From contig CAMAXX010000001.1 of assembly GCA_945862435.1 (NCBI GenBank), forward strand, positions 1 to 64,000: 64,000 nt of DNA, read 5' to 3'. The notes below the pieces were generated by a model, which was not told where the DNA came from, searched no databases, and was given only the letters and a program-made list of their open reading frames with translations. Below, in pieces: positions 1-8,818 of the stretch; position 1 is the stretch's first letter, and every line of letters begins with the position of its first letter. Made by a program: the position numbers and the translations under genes. The DNA comes from Pseudorhodobacter antarcticus. Lineage in GTDB: Bacteria > Pseudomonadota > Alphaproteobacteria > Rhodobacterales > Rhodobacteraceae.

Positions 1-1031
1 CCCGCCGTCAGCAAAGCCTGCTCGGCCGACCCGCCCGACATCGCCCCCGTGCGAAGGTCTGACACAAAGGGCCATGTTCCAAAAATGCAAGGCGCACCTT
101 TGACGATAGCGTTGGCATAAACCACACCCGCGAGGCATTCTGCCATCGCCTGCACAATGGTTAGGGCTATTGGCGCAGGCGATGTTGCCCCCGCTTGGCC
201 CGCCGACAGCAGCAGCATCGGCATCCCGCGCCGAATGCAATCTTCCATCGTGATGCAAGATTCTTCGGCAAATTTCATCGGAGGCACGACGAAGCAATTG
301 GAATTGCTAACAAAAGGCCGCTCGCGCCATTTATCCTCGCCGCCCGCCACCATGTAGATCATATCGAAACAATCGGCCACATGGCTTGGGTCGCTAAAGG
401 ACGTGCCCACATGCTTGGTCGTGCCCGCAAGGCAGCCATACAGCGTGTTCAAATCCATCTCGCGGTTATCGACCACATCGCGGCACACCATCGTGCGCTG
501 GTAAAAGTGGATATTGTCCAAATTGTCGACCAAACGCGCGGCATCATAAAGGTCTTGCGCCGTGCTTTCGCGGTAGTCCAATGTGACGGGATCCACGATA
601 TGAACTGCAGCCCCTGCTGTGCCAAAATGCACCTTACTGCCCGACAGATGCAGATCGTTCTTAGGGTCGCGCGCGTGCAAGGTAATCCCGCGCGCAGCCA
701 CGGCGAGCATATCTTCAACCAGCGCGCGCGGGAACCGAATGCGCCCGTCATCACCCAAAATCGCGCCCGCCCCCGTCAGCAGTTCTACCCCAGATGGCGG
801 CGCCTGAGAAAGGCCGATTTGTTCCAGCGCGTCTAGGGCTGCGGCATGAATATGCGCCATCCCCGCCTCGGTCAGCGGGCGATACTGCCCGCCTTCCATG
901 CCAGCGCGCACAGGGCGCACATCCTCGGCCAAGGGCGCTGCGCGCATCGCCACCCGTGCCTCGCGCCCACCCGAGCGGCGCGAGCGTACTGGCGCGCATT
1001 CATCAGCAATATTTGTATCTATCTCATTCAT
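1..1031 (-). CDS. MttB-family (trimethylamine methyltransferase-like) protein, 3' end cut by window
   Basis: The reading frame starts at ATG 1031 (protein begins MNEIDTNIADECAPVRSRR), preceded by AAAGG nine bases upstream, and stays open to the window edge, giving 343 residues; the family usually has about 480-520. The TIM-barrel sequence (for example the stretch around FGTAGAAVHIVDP and NLDNIHFYQRT) resembles the MttB superfamily of corrinoid-dependent methyltransferases. No in-frame TAG is seen in the visible part, so it is probably a non-pyrrolysine member of the kind that demethylates glycine betaine or related quaternary amines. It lies 43 bp downstream of an FAD/GcvT oxidase on the same strand, so it is probably the third gene of one operon. 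The substrate is an inference, and no corrinoid protein is visible here. Confidence 0.85.
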   Translation of the reverse strand, partial: MNEIDTNIADECAPVRSRRSGGREARVAMRAAPLAEDVRPVRAGMEGGQYRPLTEAGMAHIHAAALDALEQIGLSQAPPSGVELLTGAGAILGDDGRIRFPRALVEDMLAVAARGITLHARDPKNDLHLSGSKVHFGTAGAAVHIVDPVTLDYRESTAQDLYDAARLVDNLDNIHFYQRTMVCRDVVDNREMDLNTLYGCLAGTTKHVGTSFSDPSHVADCFDMIYMVAGGEDKWRERPFVSNSNCFVVPPMKFAEESCITMEDCIRRGMPMLLLSAGQAGATSPAPIALTIVQAMAECLAGVVYANAIVKGAPCIFGTWPFVSDLRTGAMSGGSAEQALLTA

Positions 1032-1074
1032 CTGATCGGCCTTTCATATTGGCACACATATCCATAGCAGCGCG

Positions 1075-3492
1075 TCACGCGCGCACACGTTCCGAGGTGG
1101 GGTCATACATTGGGGCAAGCGAAGCTATCGCCTCAAACCGCTCGCCTGCCACCTCAATTTCATAGCGGCTGGCCAGCACATCCGCCTCACTCTGGCCTTC
1201 ACAGGGCACATAACCCATGCCCACGGCCCCGCCCAAGAAATGCCCATAATTTCCGCTGGTCACAGGCCCCACAATCGCGCCGTCGCGCACCAGTGCTTCG
1301 TTGTGAAACAACAAAGGCTCTGGGTCTTTTAGGCGAAACTGCACCATGCGCCGCGCAAGTCCGCCCGCGCGCTTTGCCTCTACCGCCGCTTGGCCAATGT
1401 AGCCTGACTTTTTGGAGGGCACAGTAAAGCCAAGCCCCGCCTCCAGAACATGATCCTCGTCCGTAATATCATGGCCCCAGTGGCGATACGCCTTTTCAAT
1501 GCGGCAACTGTCCAGCGTATGCAACCCGCACAGCTTCAGCCCAACCTCTGCGCCCGCCTCCTCAATCGCTTCAAACACATGCGCCGTCTGATCGCTGGAG
1601 GCATATATCTCCCAGCCGAGTTCGCCCACGTAGGTGACGCGGTGCGACCGCGCCACGCCCATGCCAATTTCAATTTCCCGCGCTGTCCCAAAGGGATGGC
1701 CGGCATTGCTAAAGTCGTTGGGTGATACCTTTTGCATCACGTCGCGGGCGCGCGGCCCCATCAGGCACAAAACCGATTCCGCCGCCGACATATCGGTGAT
1801 CACAGCAAAGTCGCTGGCCACATTCGCCCGCAACCATGCCAAATTGCGCTGCAATGTCGCGCCCGGCACCACCAGCAAATAGGCCGTTTCCGATAGGCGG
1901 GTTACAGTCAAATCCGCCTCGATTCCACCGCGATCGTTCAGCATCATCGTATAGGCAATCCGCCCTTCGGCCACGTCCATCTGGGCACTGCAGACGCGGT
2001 TCAAAAAGGCGCAAGCATCCCGCCCCTCAACCCGAATTTTCCCGAAGGACGTCATGTCAAACAGTCCAACGCCCGTGCGCACGGCCATATGTTCGGCGCG
2101 CTGGTTGTCAAACCAATTCTGCCGCTTCCAGCTGTATTCATAGGCGCGGGTCTGGCCGGCATTCGCAAACCAATTCGCCCGCTCCCACCCCGCCACTTCG
2201 CCCAACACCGCACCGCGCGCCGCAAGATGGTCGTGAATAGGGCTGCGCCGCACCCCGCGCGAGGTTTCCATTTGGCGATAGGGGAAATGGTCTGCATAAA
2301 GCAGGCCCAATGTCTCGGACACACGCTCTTTCAGATACTTGCGGTTGCGCTGAAACGGCTGCGCGCGGCGAATATCCACTTCCCACAAATCAAAGGGCGG
2401 CGCGCCTTCGGTAATCCAATGCGCCAGCGCCATGCCCGCCCCGCCAGACCCAGCAATACCAACCGAATTATACCCCGCCGCAATCCAATAGCCGCCCAGT
2501 TCGGGCGCCTCGCCCAGATAATAGCGGTCATCGGGGGTAAAGCTTTCTGGCCCGTTGAAAAACGTGTGAATGCCAGCAGTTTGAAATAACGGCAAACGCT
2601 CGGCTGCCATTTCCAAAATAGGCGCAAAGTGATCCCAATCTTCGGGCAAGGTGTCGAACATGAAATCTTCGCGGATGCCGTCCATCCCCCAAGGCTTGGC
2701 TTTGGGTTCAAACGCGCCGACCATCATCTTGCCCGCGTCTGATTTGTAATAGGCGCATTCATCAGGCACGCGCAAAACGGGCATATGGCCTAAGCCCGAA
2801 ATCGGCTCGGTGATCAGATAAAAATGCTCGCAGGCGTGCAACGGCAGCGTCACCTTCGAATGCGCGGCCAGCTCGCGCCCCCACATCCCCGCGCAATTGA
2901 CAACAACATCCGCCGCGATATGCCCCGCCGCGCCATCTGCGGCGATATAATCCACCCCCGTTACGCGGCCCGCTTTTTGGGTGACGCCAACAACCTTTGT
3001 ATGCTCAAATATCTGCGCGCCAGCCATACGCGCGCCCTTGGCCAGCGCCATGGCGATATTAGCAGGGTCGCACTGCCCATCCAGCGGCAAATGCACCGCG
3101 CCCACCACGCCGCCAATGTTCAAATGCGGATACATCGCCTTGGCCTCAGTTGGCGATATTTCTTGCACATCCACATCAAAAATCCGCGCCACTGTCGCTT
3201 GGCGCAAAAGTTCCTCATGCCGATGGGCGGTCAGCGCGACGGATATGCTGCCCACCTGCCGCATCCCCGTCTCAATCCCCGTCTCGGCGGCCAGTTTCAC
3301 ATATAAATCCGCAGAATACTTCGCCAGCCGCGTCATATTGGCCGACCCGCGCAATTGCCCAATCAGCCCCGCCGCGTGCCATGTCGTGCCAGACGTCAAT
3401 TGCTTGCGTTCCAGCAGCACAATATCTTTCCAGCCCATTTTGGCCAAATGATAGGCCACGGACGCGCCCGAGACGCCCCCTCCTATAATCAC
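1075..3492 (-). CDS. FAD-dependent oxidoreductase fused to GcvT aminomethyltransferase (dimethylglycine/sarcosine dehydrogenase-like)
   Basis: About 805 residues: an N-terminal FAD-binding DAO domain with GGGVSGA at the extreme N-terminus, a central FAO_M-like part, then GcvT folate-binding domains from about residue 420 to the end. TSGTTWHAAG (His39 counted from GTG) matches the His used for covalent FAD attachment in dimethylglycine and sarcosine dehydrogenases. The family oxidatively removes an N-methyl group and passes the C1 unit to tetrahydrofolate. The start is odd: GTG 3492 is the first ordinary start codon, but the same frame upstream to 3522 encodes AQIPNHARA, which aligns with the paralogue's N-terminus and begins at an ATC codon. 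It sits between the other oxidase and the MttB gene on one strand. Confidence 0.9.
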   Translation of the reverse strand: MIIGGGVSGASVAYHLAKMGWKDIVLLERKQLTSGTTWHAAGLIGQLRGSANMTRLAKYSADLYVKLAAETGIETGMRQVGSISVALTAHRHEELLRQATVARIFDVDVQEISPTEAKAMYPHLNIGGVVGAVHLPLDGQCDPANIAMALAKGARMAGAQIFEHTKVVGVTQKAGRVTGVDYIAADGAAGHIAADVVVNCAGMWGRELAAHSKVTLPLHACEHFYLITEPISGLGHMPVLRVPDECAYYKSDAGKMMVGAFEPKAKPWGMDGIREDFMFDTLPEDWDHFAPILEMAAERLPLFQTAGIHTFFNGPESFTPDDRYYLGEAPELGGYWIAAGYNSVGIAGSGGAGMALAHWITEGAPPFDLWEVDIRRAQPFQRNRKYLKERVSETLGLLYADHFPYRQMETSRGVRRSPIHDHLAARGAVLGEVAGWERANWFANAGQTRAYEYSWKRQNWFDNQRAEHMAVRTGVGLFDMTSFGKIRVEGRDACAFLNRVCSAQMDVAEGRIAYTMMLNDRGGIEADLTVTRLSETAYLLVVPGATLQRNLAWLRANVASDFAVITDMSAAESVLCLMGPRARDVMQKVSPNDFSNAGHPFGTAREIEIGMGVARSHRVTYVGELGWEIYASSDQTAHVFEAIEEAGAEVGLKLCGLHTLDSCRIEKAYRHWGHDITDEDHVLEAGLGFTVPSKKSGYIGQAAVEAKRAGGLARRMVQFRLKDPEPLLFHNEALVRDGAIVGPVTSGNYGHFLGGAVGMGYVPCEGQSEADVLASRYEIEVAGERFEAIASLAPMYDPTSERVRA

Positions 3493-3530
3493 CGCGCGTG
3501 CATGGTTTGGTATCTGTGCGATCTTATCGT

Positions 3531-3604
3531 CTTCCTAACTCTAGAAATATCCCACGGGGGTAGACTTGCGAGCTTGCTCGCAAGTTAGGGGGTGTGAAAC
3601 CCCC
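3531..3604 (-). repeat. Intergenic hairpin/GGATATTT element, copy 1
   Basis: Read on the minus strand: a GGGGG-TTTCACA-CCCCC hairpin (3604-3588), an 18-bp perfect palindrome TTGCGAGC..GCTCGCAA (3566-3583), then CCCCCGTGGGATATTT and a GAGTTAGGAAG tail ending at 3531. It follows the stop of the oxidase at 3623 by about 20 bp and ends where the N-terminal codons of the next oxidase begin. Its hairpin could act as a terminator. Four similar copies lie elsewhere in the window. Confidence 0.75.
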
Positions 3605-3622
3605 GCCTCTGTCAGCGGTAAG

Positions 3623-6064
3623 TTACGCCCGCAGCCGCGCATTCGCGCTGTCCCACAATGGCGCATCTTCCTGCACTACTGCCGCATAACGCTGCCCAAA
3701 AATCTCAACTTCCAGCTTTTTCCCTGCCACGTTCATATCGGATTGCAGCATCCCCAGCGCAATGGACGCCCCCACGCGGTGGCCAAAATACCCGCTGGTG
3801 GTTTCCCCCACAATGGTGTCCCCCGCCCAGATATTGGACATATAGGGCGCGTCATAATCGGGGCTGTCCACGATCAGCGTGGCAAAACTTTTTGCCACCC
3901 CGCGCTGCTTTTGTGCCGCCAGCGCCGCTTTGCCCCTAAATTCAGGCTTGGCCCAATCGACAAACCGCTCTAACCCGCCTTGCAGCACCGTGTAATCGGT
4001 CGAAAGATCGCCCTTCCATGCGCGATAGCCCTTTTCAATGCGCAGGGCATTCAAGGCAAACATGCCAAAGGGTTTCAACCCCAACGGGGCGCCCGCCGTC
4101 ATAACCGCATCCCAAACGGCAGGGGTATCCCCTTGCATCGAATGGATTTCCCAGCCCAGTTCCCCTGCAAAAGACACCCGCATCAAAAAGACTGGTCGCC
4201 CCGCAACAGTCGCGCGCTGCCACGTCAGCCAGCCCTTCGTCAGGTCAGCATCCGAAACGCTGGCCAAAATCTCGCGCGATCTTGGGCCAGTCAGGATATG
4301 CGTTGACCATTCCGCCGAATGTTCTGTCAAAGTCAAACCATGGGCCAAATGACGCATCAGCCAATCATAATCATGCATCTGCGCGGTCGCCGCCGTAATC
4401 AGCAGCATCTCATCCGCACCCAAACGCGCGACCGACATTTCCGTCACAATGCGTCCGCCCTCATCGGCGAAATATGCAAGGCCCACGCGCCCAATGCTGG
4501 GCAGTTTCCCCGTAATTTGGGCAGAGAGCCACTCGGCCGCCCCCGCGCCCGATAGATTAAAGCGCGAAAATCCTGGCAAGTCCAAAATCCCCGCCGCATC
4601 GCGAACCGCTTCGCATTCAGCCTTTACCGCTGCATACCACGGGCCTTTGCGCGCCCAAGTGCGCTGCGCATCCTCGGATATGTCATCACCAGCGCGCGCA
4701 TACCACAGCGCGCGCTCCCAGCCGTTATAGGGGCCAAACTGCGCGCCCAAAGCCGCGGTTTTATCATGCACCGCCGACAGCTTTTTGCCGCGACCTTCAG
4801 GCCATGCGTGATGCGGGAAATGAATGGCATATTCATGCCCATAAACTTCCAACCCTTTGGCCACGCAATATTGCGCGTCCTCGAAGCCCGTAAATCGGCG
4901 CGGATCGCACGACCACATATCCCATTCCGTCGCGCCTTCGGTCACCCATTCGGCCAGCACCTTACCCGCGCCCCCCGCCTGGCAAATGCCAAATGTGAAA
5001 ACGCAGGCCTCGAACGCATTTGGAACCCCTGGCATCGGGCCAATTAGCGGGTTGCCATCGGGCGTATAGGGGATGGGGCCGTTAATCACCTTAGACAGCG
5101 GGGCCTTTTCCAAAAGCGGCACGCGCGCCATGGCATCGTTGATATACCATTCCAAACGCTCCAAATCATCGGGGAACAACTGGAAGGAGAAATCTTCTGG
5201 GAACGGGTCGGCCTCGTCCACCCAATGCGCGCGACCATTGCGCTCGTAGGGGCCAAGGTTAAAGCCGTTCTTTTCCTGCCGCAGATAATAGCTGCTATCT
5301 ACGTCCCGCAGCAGTGGCAACTTTCTGCCCGTCTCTTTCGTGCGCGCCTCAATCTCTGGCACAGTGTCAAACACCAAATACTGGTGCGACATCACCATCA
5401 TCGGCAAATCGCGGCCAAACATCTTGCCCACTTCGCGCGCATAGTAGCCCGCAGCATTGACAACGATATCGCAAGTGATCTGCCCCTTTGGCGTATCCAG
5501 AACCCATTTCTCACCCACGCGCTCGGCTCCCGTCACAGGGCAAAACCGCTCAATATGCGCGCCCAAATTGCGCGCGCCTTTGGCCAAGGCTTGGGTCAAT
5601 TGCGCAGGGTCGATATCGCCGTCATAAGGATCATAAAGCGCGCCAAGCAGATCATGCGTTTCAACAAACGGATAAATCGCTTTAATCTCATCAGGTTGCA
5701 GCAGCTTTAGATCCATCCCCTGATAGCGGCCCATCCCCACCACGCGGGCAAATTCGGCCATGCGTTCGGGCGTATGGGCCAGCCGCACCGACCCCGTGAC
5801 ATTGTAATTCATCGGATAATCGACCGCCTCGCCAAGGCCGCGGTACAACTGCGCCGAATAGCGCTGCATGTTCATAATTGACCAACTGGACGAAAACGTC
5901 GGCACATTGCCCGCCGCATGCCATGTTGAACCCGCCGTCAGCTCGTTCTTTTCCAGCAGAACGCAGCCCTTCACCCCCGCCCGCGCCAGATGATACAGGC
6001 AAGATGCCCCAACCGCCCCACCCCCGATGACAACAACCCTTGCGGTAGTTGGAAAATTTGACAT
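3623..6064 (-). CDS. FAD-dependent oxidoreductase fused to GcvT aminomethyltransferase (dimethylglycine dehydrogenase-like), paralogue 2
   Basis: 813 residues from ATG 6064. The Rossmann FAD motif VVIGGGAVGAS is at residues 11-21, TAGSTWHAAG with the probable flavinylated His49 follows, and the C-terminal half is GcvT/GcvT_C (folate-dependent C1 transfer). Length and domain order match bacterial dimethylglycine/sarcosine-dehydrogenase-like proteins. It is the first gene of the minus-strand operon and is divergent from a LysR gene 127 bp away, which suggests LysR control. The two oxidases are clearly related but diverged, so they may act on successive substrates (for example dimethylglycine then sarcosine); that split is an inference. 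The Shine-Dalgarno in front of the ATG is weak. Confidence 0.92.
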   Translation of the reverse strand: MSNFPTTARVVVIGGGAVGASCLYHLARAGVKGCVLLEKNELTAGSTWHAAGNVPTFSSSWSIMNMQRYSAQLYRGLGEAVDYPMNYNVTGSVRLAHTPERMAEFARVVGMGRYQGMDLKLLQPDEIKAIYPFVETHDLLGALYDPYDGDIDPAQLTQALAKGARNLGAHIERFCPVTGAERVGEKWVLDTPKGQITCDIVVNAAGYYAREVGKMFGRDLPMMVMSHQYLVFDTVPEIEARTKETGRKLPLLRDVDSSYYLRQEKNGFNLGPYERNGRAHWVDEADPFPEDFSFQLFPDDLERLEWYINDAMARVPLLEKAPLSKVINGPIPYTPDGNPLIGPMPGVPNAFEACVFTFGICQAGGAGKVLAEWVTEGATEWDMWSCDPRRFTGFEDAQYCVAKGLEVYGHEYAIHFPHHAWPEGRGKKLSAVHDKTAALGAQFGPYNGWERALWYARAGDDISEDAQRTWARKGPWYAAVKAECEAVRDAAGILDLPGFSRFNLSGAGAAEWLSAQITGKLPSIGRVGLAYFADEGGRIVTEMSVARLGADEMLLITAATAQMHDYDWLMRHLAHGLTLTEHSAEWSTHILTGPRSREILASVSDADLTKGWLTWQRATVAGRPVFLMRVSFAGELGWEIHSMQGDTPAVWDAVMTAGAPLGLKPFGMFALNALRIEKGYRAWKGDLSTDYTVLQGGLERFVDWAKPEFRGKAALAAQKQRGVAKSFATLIVDSPDYDAPYMSNIWAGDTIVGETTSGYFGHRVGASIALGMLQSDMNVAGKKLEVEIFGQRYAAVVQEDAPLWDSANARLRA

Positions 6065-6146
6065 GTTCGCGCCCCATATTCGCCGTAATACTTGGTCACC
6101 ATCGCCCAGCCAAAAAAGTCTTTCAATCGCCCAAATTCAGCCCTAT

Positions 6147-6165
6147 TGATCGATAAAACCGATCA
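6147..6165. promoter_or_regulatory. Inverted repeat, candidate LysR operator
   Basis: TGATCG-N7-CGATCA, a perfect 6-bp inverted repeat with an AT-rich centre, lies in the 127-bp divergent gap between the oxidase operon and the LysR gene, 26 bp before the LysR start codon. Position and dyad symmetry fit a LysR-type autoregulatory and activator site; binding is inferred only. Confidence 0.55.
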
Positions 6166-6191
6166 GAAAGCAAATCCAATCAGGAGCCTCA

Positions 6192-7070
6192 ATGCAAACC
6201 GAATTGATCGACACATTTTTAGACCTGGTTGAAACCCGCAGCTTTCACCGCACCGCCGAACGGCTGAATGTAACGCAGTCCACCATTTCTGCCCGCGTTG
6301 TGGCGCTTGAGGCAAGCGTGGGCGGGCGGCTGTTCACCCGCTCGCGCGCGGGCACGAACCTAACAACCGAAGGGCTAAAATTCGAAGCCCACGCACGCGG
6401 CATGCGCCATGCCTGGACCGAGGCACAGCGCGCCGTATCGGCCAGCGGAACCAAGGCGCTGAACCTGCGCATTGGCATCCAGCACGATCTGGCCACGGGC
6501 GAAAGGGGCCAGCAAATTGGCAATTGGATCGCGTCCTTTCGCAAGGCGCTGCCGGAATGCGGATTTTACATTGAGCCTGATTACTCGGCCCAGATGTGCA
6601 ACGATATCGCGCGCGGGATTTTGGATTTTGCGGTGATCTTTACACCCCAATCCCACGCCGATTTGCACATCGCATCGGTGGGCGAGGTCAGCTATCGGCT
6701 GGTCTCTAGCCAAGGCAATAAACGCGCTGATTTGTCGGCAGACAGCTATGTCCGCGCGTCATTTGCCCCAGCCTTTGACAGTATCCATGCCGCAGCCCTG
6801 CCAGAAATGGCGGGGGCATCGCTGGCATCGGGCCAAAATGCGGCGATGGTTGGGCTGTTAACGGCGATGGGCGGCGCGGGCTTTGTGATGGAGGACAGTG
6901 CCGAAGCGCTGATCGCCACAGGCCGCTTTCACATGGTCAAAGATGTCGAGCCCATCACCCAGCCCGTTTACGGCGTGGTGCATTTGCGCCACCGCACATC
7001 GGGCATGCACAAACGGCTTGCGCAAATCGTGCAACGTAAAATGGCACAGTCGCGGCTGATGGCGGCCTAG
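6192..7070 (+). CDS. LysR-family transcriptional regulator
   Basis: 292 residues. An N-terminal winged helix-turn-helix (residues 1-60, with FHRTAERLNVTQSTISARV as the helix-turn-helix) is followed by a periplasmic-binding-protein-like effector domain. Start ATG 6192 has AGGAG six bases upstream. It is transcribed divergently from the oxidase/MttB operon, with an inverted repeat between them, so it probably controls that operon in response to a methylated amine or a breakdown product. The ligand is unknown. Confidence 0.9.
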   Translation: MQTELIDTFLDLVETRSFHRTAERLNVTQSTISARVVALEASVGGRLFTRSRAGTNLTTEGLKFEAHARGMRHAWTEAQRAVSASGTKALNLRIGIQHDLATGERGQQIGNWIASFRKALPECGFYIEPDYSAQMCNDIARGILDFAVIFTPQSHADLHIASVGEVSYRLVSSQGNKRADLSADSYVRASFAPAFDSIHAAALPEMAGASLASGQNAAMVGLLTAMGGAGFVMEDSAEALIATGRFHMVKDVEPITQPVYGVVHLRHRTSGMHKRLAQIVQRKMAQSRLMAA

Positions 7071-7080
7071 GGCCGCCATC
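7058..7080. terminator. Perfect hairpin spanning the LysR stop codon
   Basis: GATGGCGGCC-TAG-GGCCGCCATC: ten paired bases with the stop codon itself as the 3-nt loop. There is no T-run after it on the plus strand, so it is not a classical terminator; it may block exonucleases or stop convergent transcription from the next gene. Confidence 0.4.
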
Positions 7081-7094
7081 TTCAGCCCAAAAAC

Positions 7095-7310
7095 TTAGGC
7101 CAGAATAACGCCCACAACGACCATCATCAGCCCAAGACCAGACAGGGCCAGCGCGCCCACATTCCACACCAATGCGCGCTGCATCGCTGCCCGCAGGGCG
7201 GCATCGTCCATACCCGCACGGCGAGCGCGTATCACCAAAACAGCCGAATAGATCAGCCCGATTAGCCCAGCCAATGTGAGCCCCGCCCCGCCCCAAATCA
7301 GATATTCCAT
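7095..7310 (-). CDS. Small two-helix membrane protein
   Basis: 71 residues from ATG 7310 (MEYLIWGGAGLTLAGLIGLI). Two hydrophobic helices (about residues 4-27 and 50-70) flank a short positively charged cytoplasmic-type loop RARRAGMDD. The same frame is open further upstream, but the helix begins right at this Met. No family is assigned with confidence; it may be a small uncharacterised Rhodobacteraceae membrane protein. It converges on the LysR gene with 24 bp between stops and is divergent from gapR. Confidence 0.6.
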   Translation of the reverse strand: MEYLIWGGAGLTLAGLIGLIYSAVLVIRARRAGMDDAALRAAMQRALVWNVGALALSGLGLMMVVVGVILA

Positions 7311-7437
7311 CGCGCCCCTCATGTGCCGCCGCCACCGCTGCCTACCCTGCAAATCCCACCGCATCAAGCACAGCCGCCCTTGATCCCGCCAGCCTGCCAG
7401 CATAGGTATCGCCGTGCACATATCACAGGAGCGCCCG

Positions 7438-7692
7438 ATGAACACCTCGCCCGATAGCTACAATGTCGCCGCCGACGAATTGCGCCAGTTTATCGAACGC
7501 ATAGAACAGCTTGACGCCGAAAAGCGCGATCTGGCGGAACAGCAAAAAGAAGTGATGGCCGAAGCAAAAGGGCGCGGCTATGACACCAAAGTCATGCGCA
7601 AAGTCATCGCTCTGCGCAAACGCAAACCCGACGAAATTGCCGAAGAAGAGGCGATTATGGATATGTATAAATCGGCCTTGGGCATGGCCTAG
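7438..7692 (+). CDS. gapR: GapR-like (DUF2312) nucleoid-associated protein
   Basis: 84 residues from ATG 7438 (MNTSPDSYNVAADELRQF), preceded by AGGAG at 7427-7431; an ATG at 7414 is in frame but lacks a ribosome site. The charged coiled-coil sequence with EQQKEVMAEAKGRGYD and VMRKVIALRKRKP closely follows the DUF2312 family, whose Caulobacter member GapR binds overtwisted AT-rich DNA ahead of polymerases and stimulates topoisomerases. Length is typical for the family. It is monocistronic, followed 12 bp later by the hairpin/GGATATTT element. Confidence 0.9.
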   Translation: MNTSPDSYNVAADELRQFIERIEQLDAEKRDLAEQQKEVMAEAKGRGYDTKVMRKVIALRKRKPDEIAEEEAIMDMYKSALGMA

Positions 7693-7703
7693 CCGCAGGC
7701 AAA

Positions 7704-7772
7704 GGGGGCGTATGCCGCCCCCTCGTCGCTCACGCTCCTCTCCCCCCGCAGGATATTTGCAGAGTTAGGAAG
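7704..7772 (+). repeat. Intergenic hairpin/GGATATTT element, copy 2 (left half of an inverted pair)
   Basis: GGGGGCG-TATGC-CGCCCCC hairpin (7704-7722), then TCGTCGC..CTCCTC, CCCCCCGCAGGATATTT and the tail GAGTTAGGAAG ending at 7772. It starts 12 bp after the gapR stop. The next copy faces it 18 bp away, so the two tails can pair with each other. Confidence 0.75.
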
Positions 7773-7790
7773 TACGCGGAAAGTCTGGTT

Positions 7791-7851
7791 CTTCCTAACT
7801 CACCAAATATCCTCGGGGGGAGGAGCGCAGCGACGGGGGGGCGAGCCCCCC
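7791..7851 (-). repeat. Intergenic hairpin/GGATATTT element, copy 3 (right half of the inverted pair)
   Basis: On the minus strand: GGGGGG-CTCG-CCCCCC hairpin (7851-7836), CGTCGCTGCGCTCCT, CCCCCCGAGGATATTT and tail GAGTTAGGAAG ending at 7791. It directly follows the stop of the minus-strand gene ending at 7858, as copy 2 follows gapR: each convergent gene carries its own copy, tail to tail. Confidence 0.75.
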
Positions 7852-7857
7852 TGCTCC

Positions 7858-8730
7858 CTACGGCTGAATAAACGTCACCTTGCCAGACGCGATGATCTTG
7901 GCCACATCTTCCTCATAAATCGAGGTCAAATCATCCACCATGTCCTGATCCCAAGTTGGCATCTCGATGGCCTGTTCAATGCGTTCGAGCAAGGCGAATT
8001 TGTCTAAAAAGGCCGACACTATTTTGCGGCGCTGATCAATCGTTGCGGGTGGGCGGGTTTCTATGTAGGCCTGCATCCGCGCGAGACCTTCGCCCGACAT
8101 CAGCATCGCCAATAGCTCGCTTTCGGCGACCAAGGGCCGATCGGCGGGCAGACCTGCGACAGATCGCAGCACTTCGGGCCAGATCAGCGGGGTATCTTCG
8201 TCGCACCAAACCGTAAGCTGGGCCGTGGGGTTGGTTTCCAGGATACGGGCAATAACATAAGACCAGCGCAACTCGTAAGGGTCACTGCCCGCCAGAAACG
8301 CATCATAGCTTTCGGGTTTATTGCGCCGATACAAAAGCGGCAGCATCGTCGCGGGGTTGCGCAAGGCAAGGCAAAACTCAACCTCGTCTTCGGGAAACAG
8401 GTTTGAAAAGGCGCGCACGCGCTCGCCGGCCGCAGGATAAAGCGTTTCGCGCAAAACATAGGGTGGCAAGGCCAAAAACCCATCCCAAGAAAACACTGCG
8501 CGTTCGGCAGGTGTATCACCAAGTATCTGGTTCAGCACCTCTTCTTGCTGTTCGGCGCTGGCGGGTTTGCCGCGCAATTTGATCGCCAAATCGCGCAGCA
8601 ACGCACGGTAGATTTTTGGATCGGGTACGGCCACGCCCTCTGCCGCCAAGGCCTGCTGGTTGGCGGCGAGGCAGGTCAATAAGCGCCCCTCATCGGTAAA
8701 ATGGGCACCAAGGTGATATACGATTTGCAT
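7858..8730 (-). CDS. Conserved hypothetical protein, function unknown
   Basis: 290 residues starting MQIVYHLGAHFTDEGRLL. No signal peptide or membrane helix is evident. Stretches such as FPEDEVEFCLALRNPATMLPLL recall sulfotransferase-like or glycan-related hypothetical proteins common in roseobacters, but I see no PAPS-binding loop and do not assign a function. It is monocistronic, followed within 10 bp by a GGATATTT element and divergent from the ABC permease gene. Confidence 0.7.
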   Translation of the reverse strand: MQIVYHLGAHFTDEGRLLTCLAANQQALAAEGVAVPDPKIYRALLRDLAIKLRGKPASAEQQEEVLNQILGDTPAERAVFSWDGFLALPPYVLRETLYPAAGERVRAFSNLFPEDEVEFCLALRNPATMLPLLYRRNKPESYDAFLAGSDPYELRWSYVIARILETNPTAQLTVWCDEDTPLIWPEVLRSVAGLPADRPLVAESELLAMLMSGEGLARMQAYIETRPPATIDQRRKIVSAFLDKFALLERIEQAIEMPTWDQDMVDDLTSIYEEDVAKIIASGKVTFIQP

Positions 8731-8818
8731 CTTCGAAGTGTTCTACTGATTATTTACTCGCCGAAACTATAAGCCGCCTTTCTGGACATGCAATGCGCAT
8801 TGCGCTAGCCATGCCCCA

